Of a stretch of 64,000 nt of DNA, positions 1 through 9,505 are shown in pieces (the first letter of the stretch is position 1; each line of letters begins with the position of its first letter). The translations under genes and the position numbers were made by a program. The notes beneath the pieces were generated by a model. It worked only from the letters and a program-made list of their open reading frames with translations, was not told where the DNA came from and did no database searches. Origin of the DNA: Bifidobacterium sp. WK041_4_12 (GTDB lineage: Bacteria; Actinomycetota; Actinomycetes; Actinomycetales; Bifidobacteriaceae); assembly GCF_041080795.1 (NCBI RefSeq), contig NZ_CP129674.1:1178001-1242000 (forward strand), read 5' to 3'.

Positions 1-2816
1 GCCTGTGGCTGGCGTATGCAATCGTCATGGCATTGATTACCTATGGTTCGGCAACCATGGCGATTCGGAACCGTCCCGCCGATCCAGATGGCTCGACCAT
101 ACGAGTCAAGGGTGATGTCATCGAACTTGGCAAATCGGTGAGCTCAAAGGCGGCTCGACGTACCGCCGTCATCATTTCGCTGATAGTTGGCCTGGTCTTC
201 GGTTCTCGACTGAATACCAACTGGGCACAGCTGGTGATGATGTTCCACGCGCAATCCTTCGGCACGAAGGATCCCCAGTTCGGCCTTGACGACGGCTTCT
301 TCGTGTTCGTGCTCCCCGGTCTGCAGCTGTGCATGGGTGCGCTTGCGATGCTGCTGCTGGCAGGTCTAGTCTTCTCCGTGATCACGAACTTCCTTATGAG
401 TGGCATCCGTCTTACCATGCCTGTGCGTGGCCACAGCATCATCGGCATGACCAAGCATGCGCGCCGTCAGGTTGGCGCATGGTTTATCGTCAATATGGTG
501 GTCTGGTCGGCGCGTATTCTTCTTGGCATCTTCGACACCGTGACCGAGCAAAGTGACCGCATCACGGGCGCTGGCTTCACATCGGTTCATATCACCATTC
601 CTGCAGGCATCATCATGTCGGCGCTTACCCTGGTGCTGGGCATCATTCTGGGCATCTGGATCATGAATGCGAAAAGTCTCAGGGAGAATGCGCTGCCAAG
701 CGCTTCCATGTCCTCAATGCTGAAGGAATGGAAGGTTCCGGCCATCGCAATAGCCACCGTTGTGGTGGTGAGCATTCTGCTCACGGGCGTAGCTCCTATG
801 ATCATTCAACGATTCAAGGTGAATCCTAACGAGCAGGAAACGGAATCCGCCTATATTCAGAGGAACATTGCGGCGACAACCGCTGCTTTCGGACTCAACA
901 AGTTGAAAGTGGAGAACTATCAGGCGACGACAACTGGCAAATCTGGCGCATTGGCTGAGGATGCGGAAACAACCGCACAGATTCGTTTGCTTGACCCGCA
1001 GGTCGTGTCTCCCACGTTCCGGCAGCTTCAGCAGTCCAAGCAGTATTACAATTTCGAGGACACGCTCGCAGTCGATAAATATGACATCGATGGCAGAAGT
1101 CAGGATACGCTGATCGGCGCGCGTGAATTGAACCTCGCAGGCAACGACAATCGAAACTGGATCAACGACCATACCGTGTACACGCATGGTTATGGCGTTG
1201 TGGCTGCATACGGCAACAAGGTGACACCTGACGGTCAGCCTGAATTCTTCGAATCGGGAGTTCCGACGCAGGGAAAGCTCACCGATGCTGAACACTATGA
1301 GCCAAGGATCTATTTCTCTCCAAATGCTCCAGAATATTCCATTGTGGGTTCTCCAAAGGCTACGCAATCCTGGGAATTCGACTATCCCAAGGGTTCCGAG
1401 GGAGCTACCAACACCTTCACCGGCAACGGTGGGCCCAGCGTCGGCAACCTCTTCTCCCGTCTTATGTATGCCATTCGCTTTGGTTCTGACCAGATTCTCT
1501 TCTCTGACCGCGTCACTCCGTCCTCTCAGATTCTTTACGACCGCAATCCGAAGGAACGCGTTGCCAAGGTCGCGCCATACCTCACCTTGGATGGACGCGT
1601 TTACCCAGCGGTCGTTGATGGGCGCGTGAAGTGGATTATTGACGGATATACGACATCGGCGAATTATCCCTATTCGCAGACCGTCGATCTCGGCTCTGCA
1701 ACCAAGGACTCCACAACGCAGACCTCATCTGCTGTAAAGGGATTGGGATCGCAGAATGCCAATTACATCCGCAATTCCGTCAAGGCAACCGTCGATGCCT
1801 ATGACGGCTCGGTGAATCTGTATGCATGGGATCCGCAAGACCCTGTTCTCAAGGCATGGGAAAAGGTATTCCCCGGGCAGTACAAGCCAATTTCCAGCAT
1901 CTCTGGCGACCTGATGAGTCACCTGCGTTATCCAGAGAGTCTGTTCAAGGTGCAGCGTCAGCTGCTCGCAAAATATCATGTGAATACTGCAAACCAGTTC
2001 TTCTCGGGAGAGGACTTCTGGCAGACACCAATCGATCCAGTGGAATCCAAGCTGAATCAGGAAGATGACGTGTTGCAGCCTCCATACTATTTGACGATGA
2101 AAACGCCGGGAACCGCCAAGCCTTTGTTCTCGTTGACGTCAACCTATATCCCTGCAGGCACTTCCACAAGGGAGATTCTCACCGGCTTCCTTTCCGTTGA
2201 CTCCGATGCCGGTCGCACCGCAGGAAAGGTCGGAGCGAACTACGGGACCATGAGACTTCTTGAGCTTCCCAAGGATGCCAGTGTTCCAGGACCCGGTCAG
2301 GCGCAGAACAACTTCAATGCGAATGCCGATGTTTCCAAGGAACTGAATCTTCTTGAATCAGGAAGCACCTCGGTCAAGCGCGGCAACCTGCTCACGCTTC
2401 CCATCGGTGGCGGTCTGGTCTATGTCGAGCCGGTGTATGTGCAATCCAGCGGCAACACCAGCTTCCCATTGCTGAAAAAGGTTCTTGTTGCCTTCGGCGA
2501 CCAGGTTGGCTTTGCCAATACCTTGGATGAAGCTCTGAATCAAGTATTCGGCGGCAACTCTGGCGCTTCGGCAGGCGATGCCGAGAATGCCACAGGCCAG
2601 CAGTCCGATTCCACTTCAGAAGGAACTGAATCGGGTGGTTCGACGAGCGGACAGTCTTCCACGAAAGATAACGCTGCACTCAAGAAAGCTCTGGATGCAG
2701 CCAATCAGGCGATGGAGGATTCCGACGCAGCCTTGAAGAAGGGCGATTTCAACGCGTACGGTCAGGCTCAGGACCAGTTGAAGCAAGCCATCAAGGACGC
2801 TGTGAACGCACAATAA
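1..2816 (+). CDS. UPF0182 family membrane protein, 5' end cut by the window
   Basis: The frame is open from base 3, so the gene begins upstream of the window; the ATG at 27 is internal. The visible part has at least five hydrophobic segments in roughly its first 260 residues, followed by a large soluble, presumably extracytoplasmic region. It ends in a Gly/Ser/Thr-rich linker and a charged helical tail of Ala/Lys/Asp-rich repeats. This arrangement is that of the UPF0182 (COG1615) family of actinobacterial membrane proteins, whose function is not established. A 103-nt imperfect palindrome follows 11 nt behind the stop codon. Family assignment is from overall organisation and sequence feel, so no function is proposed. 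Confidence 0.8.
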   Translation, partial: LWLAYAIVMALITYGSATMAIRNRPADPDGSTIRVKGDVIELGKSVSSKAARRTAVIISLIVGLVFGSRLNTNWAQLVMMFHAQSFGTKDPQFGLDDGFFVFVLPGLQLCMGALAMLLLAGLVFSVITNFLMSGIRLTMPVRGHSIIGMTKHARRQVGAWFIVNMVVWSARILLGIFDTVTEQSDRITGAGFTSVHITIPAGIIMSALTLVLGIILGIWIMNAKSLRENALPSASMSSMLKEWKVPAIAIATVVVVSILLTGVAPMIIQRFKVNPNEQETESAYIQRNIAATTAAFGLNKLKVENYQATTTGKSGALAEDAETTAQIRLLDPQVVSPTFRQLQQSKQYYNFEDTLAVDKYDIDGRSQDTLIGARELNLAGNDNRNWINDHTVYTHGYGVVAAYGNKVTPDGQPEFFESGVPTQGKLTDAEHYEPRIYFSPNAPEYSIVGSPKATQSWEFDYPKGSEGATNTFTGNGGPSVGNLFSRLMYAIRFGSDQILFSDRVTPSSQILYDRNPKERVAKVAPYLTLDGRVYPAVVDGRVKWIIDGYTTSANYPYSQTVDLGSATKDSTTQTSSAVKGLGSQNANYIRNSVKATVDAYDGSVNLYAWDPQDPVLKAWEKVFPGQYKPISSISGDLMSHLRYPESLFKVQRQLLAKYHVNTANQFFSGEDFWQTPIDPVESKLNQEDDVLQPPYYLTMKTPGTAKPLFSLTSTYIPAGTSTREILTGFLSVDSDAGRTAGKVGANYGTMRLLELPKDASVPGPGQAQNNFNANADVSKELNLLESGSTSVKRGNLLTLPIGGGLVYVEPVYVQSSGNTSFPLLKKVLVAFGDQVGFANTLDEALNQVFGGNSGASAGDAENATGQQSDSTSEGTESGGSTSGQSSTKDNAALKKALDAANQAMEDSDAALKKGDFNAYGQAQDQLKQAIKDAVNAQ

Positions 2817-2827
2817 GCAAGCAAGTC

Positions 2828-2930
2828 GAGTTTTGCGGCAATTGTCAGATAGACCGTGGCGAAAACGAGGAAATTCGTTCCTGTTTTAGCCAAAAAACGG
2901 CTTTGATATCCAGCAATTGCCGCAAAACTC
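2828..2930. repeat. Long imperfect palindrome (element A) behind the UPF0182 gene
   Basis: Perfect 17-bp inverted arms (GAGTTTTGCGGCAATTG at 2828-2844 and its complement at 2914-2930) enclose 69 nt. The enclosed part can itself form two hairpins (AACGA..TCGTT and AGCC..GGCT), so the whole can fold as a three-way junction. It starts 11 nt after a stop codon. A related element lies at 21930-22039. Confidence 0.75.
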
Positions 2931-3006
2931 ATATGCTCAGAACAAATGCGTCATGCCAGTTGGTACAATCTGAGGGGTTTTGCGCGAGAAAGATTGGTTT
3001 TACGGC

Positions 3007-3606
3007 ATGTCGTCTGATTTTTGGTTGATAGCAGGTTTGGGGAATCCCGGTTCACGCTATGAGGGTACCCGACACAATATGGGTTTCATGTGCGCGGACA
3101 TCCTAGCCGAGCGTTGGAACGTGTCACTGTCCGATCACAAGGGACTTGCGTTGCTCGGTAAAGGCGTAATGCGGCTTTCCGGCGCTCCGCTCAAGTTTTT
3201 CCTGACCAAGCCGCTCACCTTCATGAACGATTCAGGCAACGCCGTCGCTTCCATCTGTTCGTATTACGACATCGCGCCGGAACATGTCATTGCCATACAC
3301 GACGACATGGATTTGGAATTCGGGCGCATCAAGGTCAAGGCTGGCGGTTCGGCAGGTGGGCACAACGGCATCAAATCGATTGACCGTTCACTCGGAACGA
3401 ACGCCTATTCTCGTGTCAGGCTCGGCGTTGGTCATGCAGCCCGTCAGGGGGATGCACATGCCAAAACCGTGAATTGGGTTCTTGGCGGCTTCAGCGCAAG
3501 TCAGAAATCACAGTTGGGTAACTTTCTCGGCGATGGTGCCGATGCGGTGGAAACAATCATGAACGAAGGCCTCGGACAGGCTCAGGAGAAATTCAATGGT
3601 CGATGA
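3007..3606 (+). CDS. pth: Peptidyl-tRNA hydrolase
   Basis: Cytosolic esterase that cleaves peptidyl-tRNA released prematurely from ribosomes. The N-terminus shows the family signature GLGNPGSRYEGTRHNMGF with the catalytic His, then TKPLTFMNDSG and HDDMDLEFG with the conserved Asp, and GGHNGIKSI. The 199-residue length from ATG 3007 is usual for bacterial Pth. An upstream TTG at 2980 is in frame but the canonical start begins shortly before the GLGNPG motif, so 3007 is preferred. The 3' end overlaps the start of mfd by 11 bp, suggesting translational coupling, an arrangement common near mfd in Actinobacteria. Confidence 0.95.
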   Translation: MSSDFWLIAGLGNPGSRYEGTRHNMGFMCADILAERWNVSLSDHKGLALLGKGVMRLSGAPLKFFLTKPLTFMNDSGNAVASICSYYDIAPEHVIAIHDDMDLEFGRIKVKAGGSAGGHNGIKSIDRSLGTNAYSRVRLGVGHAARQGDAHAKTVNWVLGGFSASQKSQLGNFLGDGADAVETIMNEGLGQAQEKFNGR

Positions 3607-6600
3607 TGTGAGACAGCAGGTGCTTTCGAAGGCCACGGGTTCTGAAACAGAGCATACAGCAGTGCCGAATGCTCGCGTTGAGGGATCGTTGTCACATCTG
3701 CTTGAACTCTTGCAACACGATCCCATATTCCAGGCTGTGGTGACGGGTGAGACCGACATCTCGGAATCGAAGACCAGTCCGTCAACGACCTTGGGCATCC
3801 CGGAAGGTTTACGACCAGCTCTTATCGCTGCATCCGCGGCACGAAAGACGGTTGTCGCCATAACCGCTTCCGGCAGAGATGCCGAAGAGTTGGTAGGAGC
3901 AATCCGCTCGTGGTATCCGGGAAATCCACAGGACATTGCGCTGCTGCAAGCGTGGGAAACTTTGCCGCATGAGCGACTCTCACCGCGCGCCGACACGGTT
4001 GCCAGCAGAATGGCCGTATTCCGCCGCTTGAAGCATCCACTCGTCGGTAGCAGCATGTTCGGCCCGATTCGTATTCTCGTCATGCCTGTCCGATCCTTGA
4101 TCCAGCCCGTTGTCGCTGGCTTGGGTGACGTCGAACCGTTGGTTTTTGAGACTGGCAAGGAGATCGCGCTGGATGAGGCTGCGCGACTGCTTGTCAGAAA
4201 TTCTTACTCTCGGGTCGATTTGGTCATGGATAGGGGTGAATTCGCCGTTCGTGGAGGCATCCTCGACATATTCCCACCGACTGCAGCACATCCGGTGCGC
4301 ATCGAATTCTTTGGCGATGAAGTTGATGGCATCCATGAATTCAACGTTTCGGATCAACGCACCTATGGCGATTCGATTCCGAGCATCTGGGCGACCGCAT
4401 GCCGAGAATTGCAGCTCACACCAGAGGTGTGCCGCCGCGCTGCATCACTTGTTGGACAGATTCCCAATGCTGAGGATATGCTCGAATCGATTTCCAAGGC
4501 CATACCTGTCGAAGGCATGGAATCCCTGCTGCCAGCGTTGGTTGACCATCTTGAACAGGTGCCAAGTATGCTGCCTGACGATGCCATGGTCATGCTGGAC
4601 GATCCAGAGCGTCTGCGCAGATCTGCGGATGATCTGGCAAAGACAGCCAATGAATTCCTGGCAGCAAGCTGGCATGTCGCCGCATCTGGTCACGGTTCGG
4701 GAGCTCCAATAACCTTTGACGAGGCGAGTTTCCTTGATTTTGATGAAACCTTGTCAGCCATGGAGTTTGGACACAAGGAAGTCATTCGGCTTACAGGATT
4801 CGGCGTTGACTCCCACGTTCAAGGCCATTATCAGCTTGATGCTCAGAACCCAGAGAGTTTCAGGGGAGAGGAAGAGAAGGCAAGCTCGGGAATCAGTGGT
4901 CTTATCAGACAAGATTTCACAGTCATCCTCACGGCAGCCGCGCAGGGAACGTTGTCGCGACTCAAGCGAGCCATCAATGAGACAGGCATCACCACCTTCA
5001 CGCCGATTCGTTCGCTCACTCCCAACGGCTTCGTCGACCGCGCGGCAAAGCTTGCAGTGCTTACCGAACGCGACCTGACTGGAAGAACCAGTGCGTCGGC
5101 ACAGTTGAAAACGCCGAAACGTCGCCGCAAAAGCATCGATCTCATGGAACTCAAACCCGGTGATTTCGTCGTCCACGAGCAGCATGGTGTCGGACGTTTC
5201 ACCGGAATGAAGCAACGGAGCGTAGGCAAGGGCGCTCAGAGGGCACAGCGGGAATATCTGGTCATCGAATATGCTCCAAGCAAGCGCAATGCGCCTTCCG
5301 ACAAACTTTACGTACCAACCGATCAACTCGATCAGATCAGCAAGTACATTGGTGCCGAGGCCCCAAAGCTCAACAGGTTGGGCGGGGGAGACTGGGCGGC
5401 AACCAAGGCCAAGGCTCGCAAACATGTGCGTGAGATCGCAGCGGATCTGGTCAAGCTCTATTCGGCACGTCAACGCACCAAAGGCTTCGCATTCAGCCCC
5501 GACACTCCATGGCAGAAGGAGTTGGAAGACGCCTTTCCGTTCCAGGAAACGCCGGATCAGCTCACCACCATTGACGAAGTCAAGCACGACATGGAACAGC
5601 CCATGCCCATGGATCGCCTGATTTGTGGCGATGTGGGCTTCGGCAAAACAGAGATAGCGGTCCGCGCGGCGTTCAAGGCGGTGCAGGACTCGAAGCAGGT
5701 TGTCTTGCTCGTGCCAACGACTCTCCTTGTGCAGCAGCATCAGGAGACCTTCAACGAGCGCTTCGAAGGATTTCCCATCAACGTGGCCGCAATGAGCCGC
5801 TTCCAGACACCCAAGGAGATCAAAGCCACCACCCAAGGCCTTGCAGATGGAACCGTGGACGTGGTGATCGGAACGCAGGCATTGCTGAACCCCAAGATAC
5901 GGTTCAAGGATCTAGGTCTTGTCATCATTGATGAGGAGCAGCGTTTCGGCGTCGAGCACAAGGAAACGCTTAAGGCTTTGCGAACCAATGTGGATGTGCT
6001 GAGTCTTTCTGCCACGCCTATTCCGCGAACCTTGGAAATGGCCGTTACCGGCATTCGAGAGATGTCAACCCTGGATACACCTCCTGAAGATCGTCTGCCT
6101 GTGCTGACCTATGTCGGTGCGAGCGAGGATTCACAGCTTACGGCGGCGATAACGAGAGAGTTGCTGCGGGGAGGTCAGATTTTCTACGTGCATAATCGCG
6201 TCGAGGACATCGACAGGGTGGCATCTCATATCGCACAGTTGGTGCCGCAGGCGCATATCGGCATCGCCAACGGCAAGATGGGCGAACGTCAGCTTGACCA
6301 TGTCATCCGAGATTTCTGGCATAGAGACATCGATGTGCTGGTCTGCACGACAATCATCGAAACGGGCTTGGATATTTCGAACGCGAATACCCTGATTGTC
6401 GACCATGCTGACCGTTTCGGACTCAGTCAGCTGCATCAGCTCAGAGGGCGTGTCGGGCGAGGCAGGGAACGAGCCTATGCCTACTTCCTCTATGATCCCA
6501 GCAAGCCCATGACTCAGACAGCTCACGACCGATTGGCAACGATTGCCCAGAATACCGCCCTGGGCTCTGGCTATGAGGTCGCCATGAAGGATCTCGAACT

Positions 6601-7195
6601 GCGTGGTACGGGCAATCTTCTCGGAAGCGAACAGTCTGGCCATATCGAAGGCGTTGGATTCGACCTCTATGTGCGCATGGTGTCTGAAGCCGTAGAACAC
6701 TACAAGAAGCCGGAGTCCGAGGAGGAGCAGGCTGTGTCCATCGACCTGCCCATCGAAGCTTCGATTCCCGTTGACTATATCGATTCGGACAAGCTGCGCT
6801 TGGAAGCATATCGCAAGCTTGCAGCGGCGAAGCATGAAGAGGACTTGGACGAACTGAGGGAAGAGCTCACCGACCGCTATGGAATGCCTCCGCAGGATTT
6901 CGAAGCCCTGTTTGACGTGGCACGGCTTCGTTTCAAGGCGCAGAAGCTTGGCATCACCGAGATTGGCGGACAGGGAAGAAACGTTCGCATCGCAAAGATC
7001 GACCCTCAGGAGTCGGTGCTCATGCGTATCGAGCGAATCTATCGATCCTCGCAGTACCGTCCGGTCACCCACACACTGCTGGTACCGGCTCCATTCGCTG
7101 GCTCGCTCGGTCAGCAAGCCATGGATTCCGAGCATATCCTGGCATGGACCGCCCAGCTTCTGGACGACCTGGCATGGCATCCGCACCAGCATTGA
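3596..7195 (+). CDS. mfd: Transcription-repair coupling factor
   Basis: DNA translocase that removes RNA polymerase stalled at lesions and recruits UvrA. At 1199 residues it is full length. In order: a UvrB-homology region near residues 20-360, the CarD-like RNA polymerase interaction domain near residue 515 (LKPGDFVVHEQHGVGRFTG), superfamily 2 helicase motifs including Walker A GDVGFGKT near 678 and DEEQ near 779, the TRG region, and a C-terminal UvrA-masking domain. Its start codon lies inside the end of pth. The window also encodes UvrB and the stand-alone CarD, which share the UvrA- and RNAP-contact logic with Mfd. Confidence 0.97.
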   Translation: MVDDVRQQVLSKATGSETEHTAVPNARVEGSLSHLLELLQHDPIFQAVVTGETDISESKTSPSTTLGIPEGLRPALIAASAARKTVVAITASGRDAEELVGAIRSWYPGNPQDIALLQAWETLPHERLSPRADTVASRMAVFRRLKHPLVGSSMFGPIRILVMPVRSLIQPVVAGLGDVEPLVFETGKEIALDEAARLLVRNSYSRVDLVMDRGEFAVRGGILDIFPPTAAHPVRIEFFGDEVDGIHEFNVSDQRTYGDSIPSIWATACRELQLTPEVCRRAASLVGQIPNAEDMLESISKAIPVEGMESLLPALVDHLEQVPSMLPDDAMVMLDDPERLRRSADDLAKTANEFLAASWHVAASGHGSGAPITFDEASFLDFDETLSAMEFGHKEVIRLTGFGVDSHVQGHYQLDAQNPESFRGEEEKASSGISGLIRQDFTVILTAAAQGTLSRLKRAINETGITTFTPIRSLTPNGFVDRAAKLAVLTERDLTGRTSASAQLKTPKRRRKSIDLMELKPGDFVVHEQHGVGRFTGMKQRSVGKGAQRAQREYLVIEYAPSKRNAPSDKLYVPTDQLDQISKYIGAEAPKLNRLGGGDWAATKAKARKHVREIAADLVKLYSARQRTKGFAFSPDTPWQKELEDAFPFQETPDQLTTIDEVKHDMEQPMPMDRLICGDVGFGKTEIAVRAAFKAVQDSKQVVLLVPTTLLVQQHQETFNERFEGFPINVAAMSRFQTPKEIKATTQGLADGTVDVVIGTQALLNPKIRFKDLGLVIIDEEQRFGVEHKETLKALRTNVDVLSLSATPIPRTLEMAVTGIREMSTLDTPPEDRLPVLTYVGASEDSQLTAAITRELLRGGQIFYVHNRVEDIDRVASHIAQLVPQAHIGIANGKMGERQLDHVIRDFWHRDIDVLVCTTIIETGLDISNANTLIVDHADRFGLSQLHQLRGRVGRGRERAYAYFLYDPSKPMTQTAHDRLATIAQNTALGSGYEVAMKDLELRGTGNLLGSEQSGHIEGVGFDLYVRMVSEAVEHYKKPESEEEQAVSIDLPIEASIPVDYIDSDKLRLEAYRKLAAAKHEEDLDELREELTDRYGMPPQDFEALFDVARLRFKAQKLGITEIGGQGRNVRIAKIDPQESVLMRIERIYRSSQYRPVTHTLLVPAPFAGSLGQQAMDSEHILAWTAQLLDDLAWHPHQH

Positions 7196-7259
7196 ATCAT
7201 GCTGCGGCATGCATGTGCGCAGGATGGAAGTCGAAAAGTGACTCGCGCATTCGCACAGA

Positions 7260-7277
7260 AATGTGAGCGCTCACATT
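7260..7277. promoter_or_regulatory. LacI-family operator upstream of eno
   Basis: AATGTGAGCGCTCACATT is an 18-bp perfect palindrome; its 14-bp core TGTGAGCGCTCACA is the same as the symmetric lac operator core. It is nested in 11-bp arms GCACAGAAATG / CATTTCTGTGC (7253-7288) and lies about 85 nt before the eno start. A near-copy precedes pyk. LacI-type global regulators of central metabolism (AraQ type) are known in bifidobacteria; assignment to that regulator is inference. Confidence 0.8.
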
Positions 7278-7362
7278 CATTTCTGTGCAACACGCACTGC
7301 TCGTCCATAAAAAGCACTACGCTGGATGATGTCAGAACAACACAATGTCTTAAGGAGAAGTT

Positions 7363-8658
7363 GTGGCAGCAATCGAAAGCGTATACGCACGCGAAATCCT
7401 TGATTCCCGCGGAAACCCAACAGTAGAGGTAGTTCTTGAGACCGAAGACGGAGCTCAGGGCCTCGGCCTCGTTCCTTCCGGCGCATCAACCGGTGAAGCA
7501 GAAGCTTGGGAGCGTCGCGACGGTGACAAGAATCGTTATCAGGGCAAGGGTGTTCTCGGAGCTGTCCAGGCCGTGAACGACGTTATTGCACCAGCCGTTA
7601 TCGGCATGGATGCAACAGATCAGCGTGCCATCGACGACACCATGATCGAGCTCGACGGAACGGCAAACAAGGGCAAGCTTGGCGCCAATGCCATTCTCGG
7701 CGTCTCGCTCGCAGCAATGTATGCGGCAGCAGAGTCGGCTGAACTCCCTCTGTACCGTTACCTCGGAGGAACCAACGGACACATTCTTCCTGTCCCGAAC
7801 ATGAACATCATGAACGGTGGAGCTCACGCAGATTCCAACGTTGACATTCAGGAATTCATGGTTTCCCCATATGGATTCGATTCATACAAGGAAGCCCTTC
7901 GCGCAGGCGTCGAGGTCTATCACACGCTCAAGGGCGTTGTGAAGGCACGCGGTCTGAGCACCGGTCTCGGTGACGAAGGTGGTTTCGCACCAAACCTCGA
8001 TTCAAACGCCGAGGCTCTTGACCTCATCGTTGAGTCCATCGAGAAGGCCGGATACAAGCCAGGCGAGCAGATTGGTCTCTCCCTTGACGTTGCATCTTCC
8101 GAGTTCTACGACAAGGAAACCGGCAAGTACCTCTTCGAAGGCGAGCTGCGTGACGATGACTGGCTGCTGAACTATTACAAGGGTCTGGTCGAGAAGTATC
8201 CACTGGTTTCCATCGAGGATCCATTCCAGGAGGAAGACTGGTCCGCATGGACCAAGATCACGGCCGAGATGGGCGACCAGCTTCAGTTCGTTGGCGATGA
8301 CCTTCTCGTCACCAACCCGGTGCGTCTGCAGAAGGGCATTGACCTGAAGGCTGCAAACTCGCTGCTCGTCAAGCTCAACCAGATTGGTTCAGTCACCGAA
8401 ACGCTGGATGCCATCGAACTCGCAACAGCCAATGGCTTCACTTCCATGGTTTCTCACCGTTCAGGCGAAACCCCAGACACCACCATCGCTGACCTCGCAG
8501 TTGCCAAGAACACCCGCCAGATCAAGACCGGTGCTCCTGCACGTGGCGAGCGCATCGCCAAGTACAACCGTCTTCTCGAAATCGAAGAGGAGCTGGGTTC
8601 AACCGCACAGTATGCTGGCTACAGCGCATTCAAGGCTTGCAAGAAGTATGTCAAGTAG
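7363..8658 (+). CDS. eno: Enolase
   Basis: Glycolytic enzyme converting 2-phosphoglycerate to phosphoenolpyruvate. The 431-residue protein begins with the typical IESVYAREILDSRGNPTVEV-like N-terminus, contains the Mg-binding SIEDPFQEEDW and GDDLLVTN segments, the catalytic Lys in LLVKLNQIGS and the SHRSGETPDTTIADLAV signature. The start is GTG at 7363 with a good ribosome site AAGGAGA at 7352-7358. A LacI-type palindrome lies upstream and an intrinsic terminator follows at 8704-8744, so the gene is probably monocistronic or only loosely linked to the downstream divIC-like gene. Confidence 0.98.
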   Translation: MAAIESVYAREILDSRGNPTVEVVLETEDGAQGLGLVPSGASTGEAEAWERRDGDKNRYQGKGVLGAVQAVNDVIAPAVIGMDATDQRAIDDTMIELDGTANKGKLGANAILGVSLAAMYAAAESAELPLYRYLGGTNGHILPVPNMNIMNGGAHADSNVDIQEFMVSPYGFDSYKEALRAGVEVYHTLKGVVKARGLSTGLGDEGGFAPNLDSNAEALDLIVESIEKAGYKPGEQIGLSLDVASSEFYDKETGKYLFEGELRDDDWLLNYYKGLVEKYPLVSIEDPFQEEDWSAWTKITAEMGDQLQFVGDDLLVTNPVRLQKGIDLKAANSLLVKLNQIGSVTETLDAIELATANGFTSMVSHRSGETPDTTIADLAVAKNTRQIKTGAPARGERIAKYNRLLEIEEELGSTAQYAGYSAFKACKKYVK

Positions 8659-8703
8659 TTATTGCTTCAGGGCTTGAGGCAATCTCAGGTCCTGAACCAT
8701 ACG

Positions 8704-8744
8704 ATGCCCGTCACTTTCTCAGTCGAGTGTGACGGGTATTTTCG
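8704..8744 (+). terminator. Intrinsic terminator of eno
   Basis: ATGCCCGTCAC and GTGACGGGTAT form an 11-bp stem (one G-T pair) with a 14-nt loop, followed directly by TTTT. Confidence 0.8.
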
Positions 8745-8843
8745 TATGGCAAGCAGTAGAGCAAACAGTATGGTAAAGCAGTTGGGCAACTTACACCGTA
8801 TGTGAAGGTACAATGGCTTCGTGAAAGAATCTGGGGATTTACC

Positions 8844-9449
8844 ATGAGCAAGACATCCAAGGGCAGCGGACGGACTTCCACTGGTTCCGCACGGCCATCG
8901 CAGGGCTCCTCGGCTCACACCCTGGGCAATTCCGGCCCGATTTCTTTTTTCATTGCCATGATTATCATTCTTCTCAGTACGATGGAATTGGTCTCTACCT
9001 TCCACACCTATGCAATCAATCTTTCAGAGCTCAATGGTTTGCGCAAGCAGGAAGCCAGTCTCGTGGCGCAGAAGAAAGATCTGGAAAACCAGATTTCACG
9101 GTGGAACGACAAGGCGTATGTGACCGCTCAAGCACGAGAACGACTGGGCTTCGTCTTCCCCGGTGAGGAAGCCGTCAGAGTGCTTCATCCCGAGGCTGTC
9201 ACCGGAACCAAGACGAATAAGGATGCGAAGCAGACAGATTCTTCCTCGGACACAACAACGCTACCTTGGTATAGCGAGCTTTCATATGCGTTCAACAAGG
9301 CCGACAAACAGGCCGGGCAGTCTTCGGGCGGCTCGTCGTCTGCAGACTCCTCCAAGGGAGGATCCTCGAAGAGTTCCCCAACGCCAAGCTCCACATCGGC
9401 CCAATCTACGCAATCGCCATCATCGTCATCGTCATCGTCCTCAGACTGA
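8844..9449 (+). CDS. FtsB/DivIC-family septum formation protein
   Basis: Bitopic cell-division protein. A short Ser/Gly-rich cytoplasmic segment precedes one transmembrane helix (SFFIAMIIILLSTMELVST), then a coiled coil (LSELNGLRKQEASLVAQKKD) and the conserved ARERLGFVFPGEEAVRVL motif of the DivIC/FtsB family, followed by a low-complexity Ser/Thr/Gly-rich tail of about 70 residues. ATG 8844 is chosen over GTG 8802 because the basic Ser-rich N-terminus starts there. It lies between eno and DUF501, the usual actinobacterial order, where this family binds FtsL/FtsQ at the septum. Confidence 0.85.
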   Translation: MSKTSKGSGRTSTGSARPSQGSSAHTLGNSGPISFFIAMIIILLSTMELVSTFHTYAINLSELNGLRKQEASLVAQKKDLENQISRWNDKAYVTAQARERLGFVFPGEEAVRVLHPEAVTGTKTNKDAKQTDSSSDTTTLPWYSELSYAFNKADKQAGQSSGGSSSADSSKGGSSKSSPTPSSTSAQSTQSPSSSSSSSSD

Positions 9450-9505
9450 AGCAGTTCACAGTCGAGTCTTGAAGATAACTGCCATAAGGAACCATTCAAT
9501 CGAAT

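Noticed and set aside
4754..7210. Long minus-strand open frames (about 360 codons) opposite mfd
   Set aside because: They are codon-phase shadows of the well-supported mfd gene, have no ribosome site and no recognisable domain.
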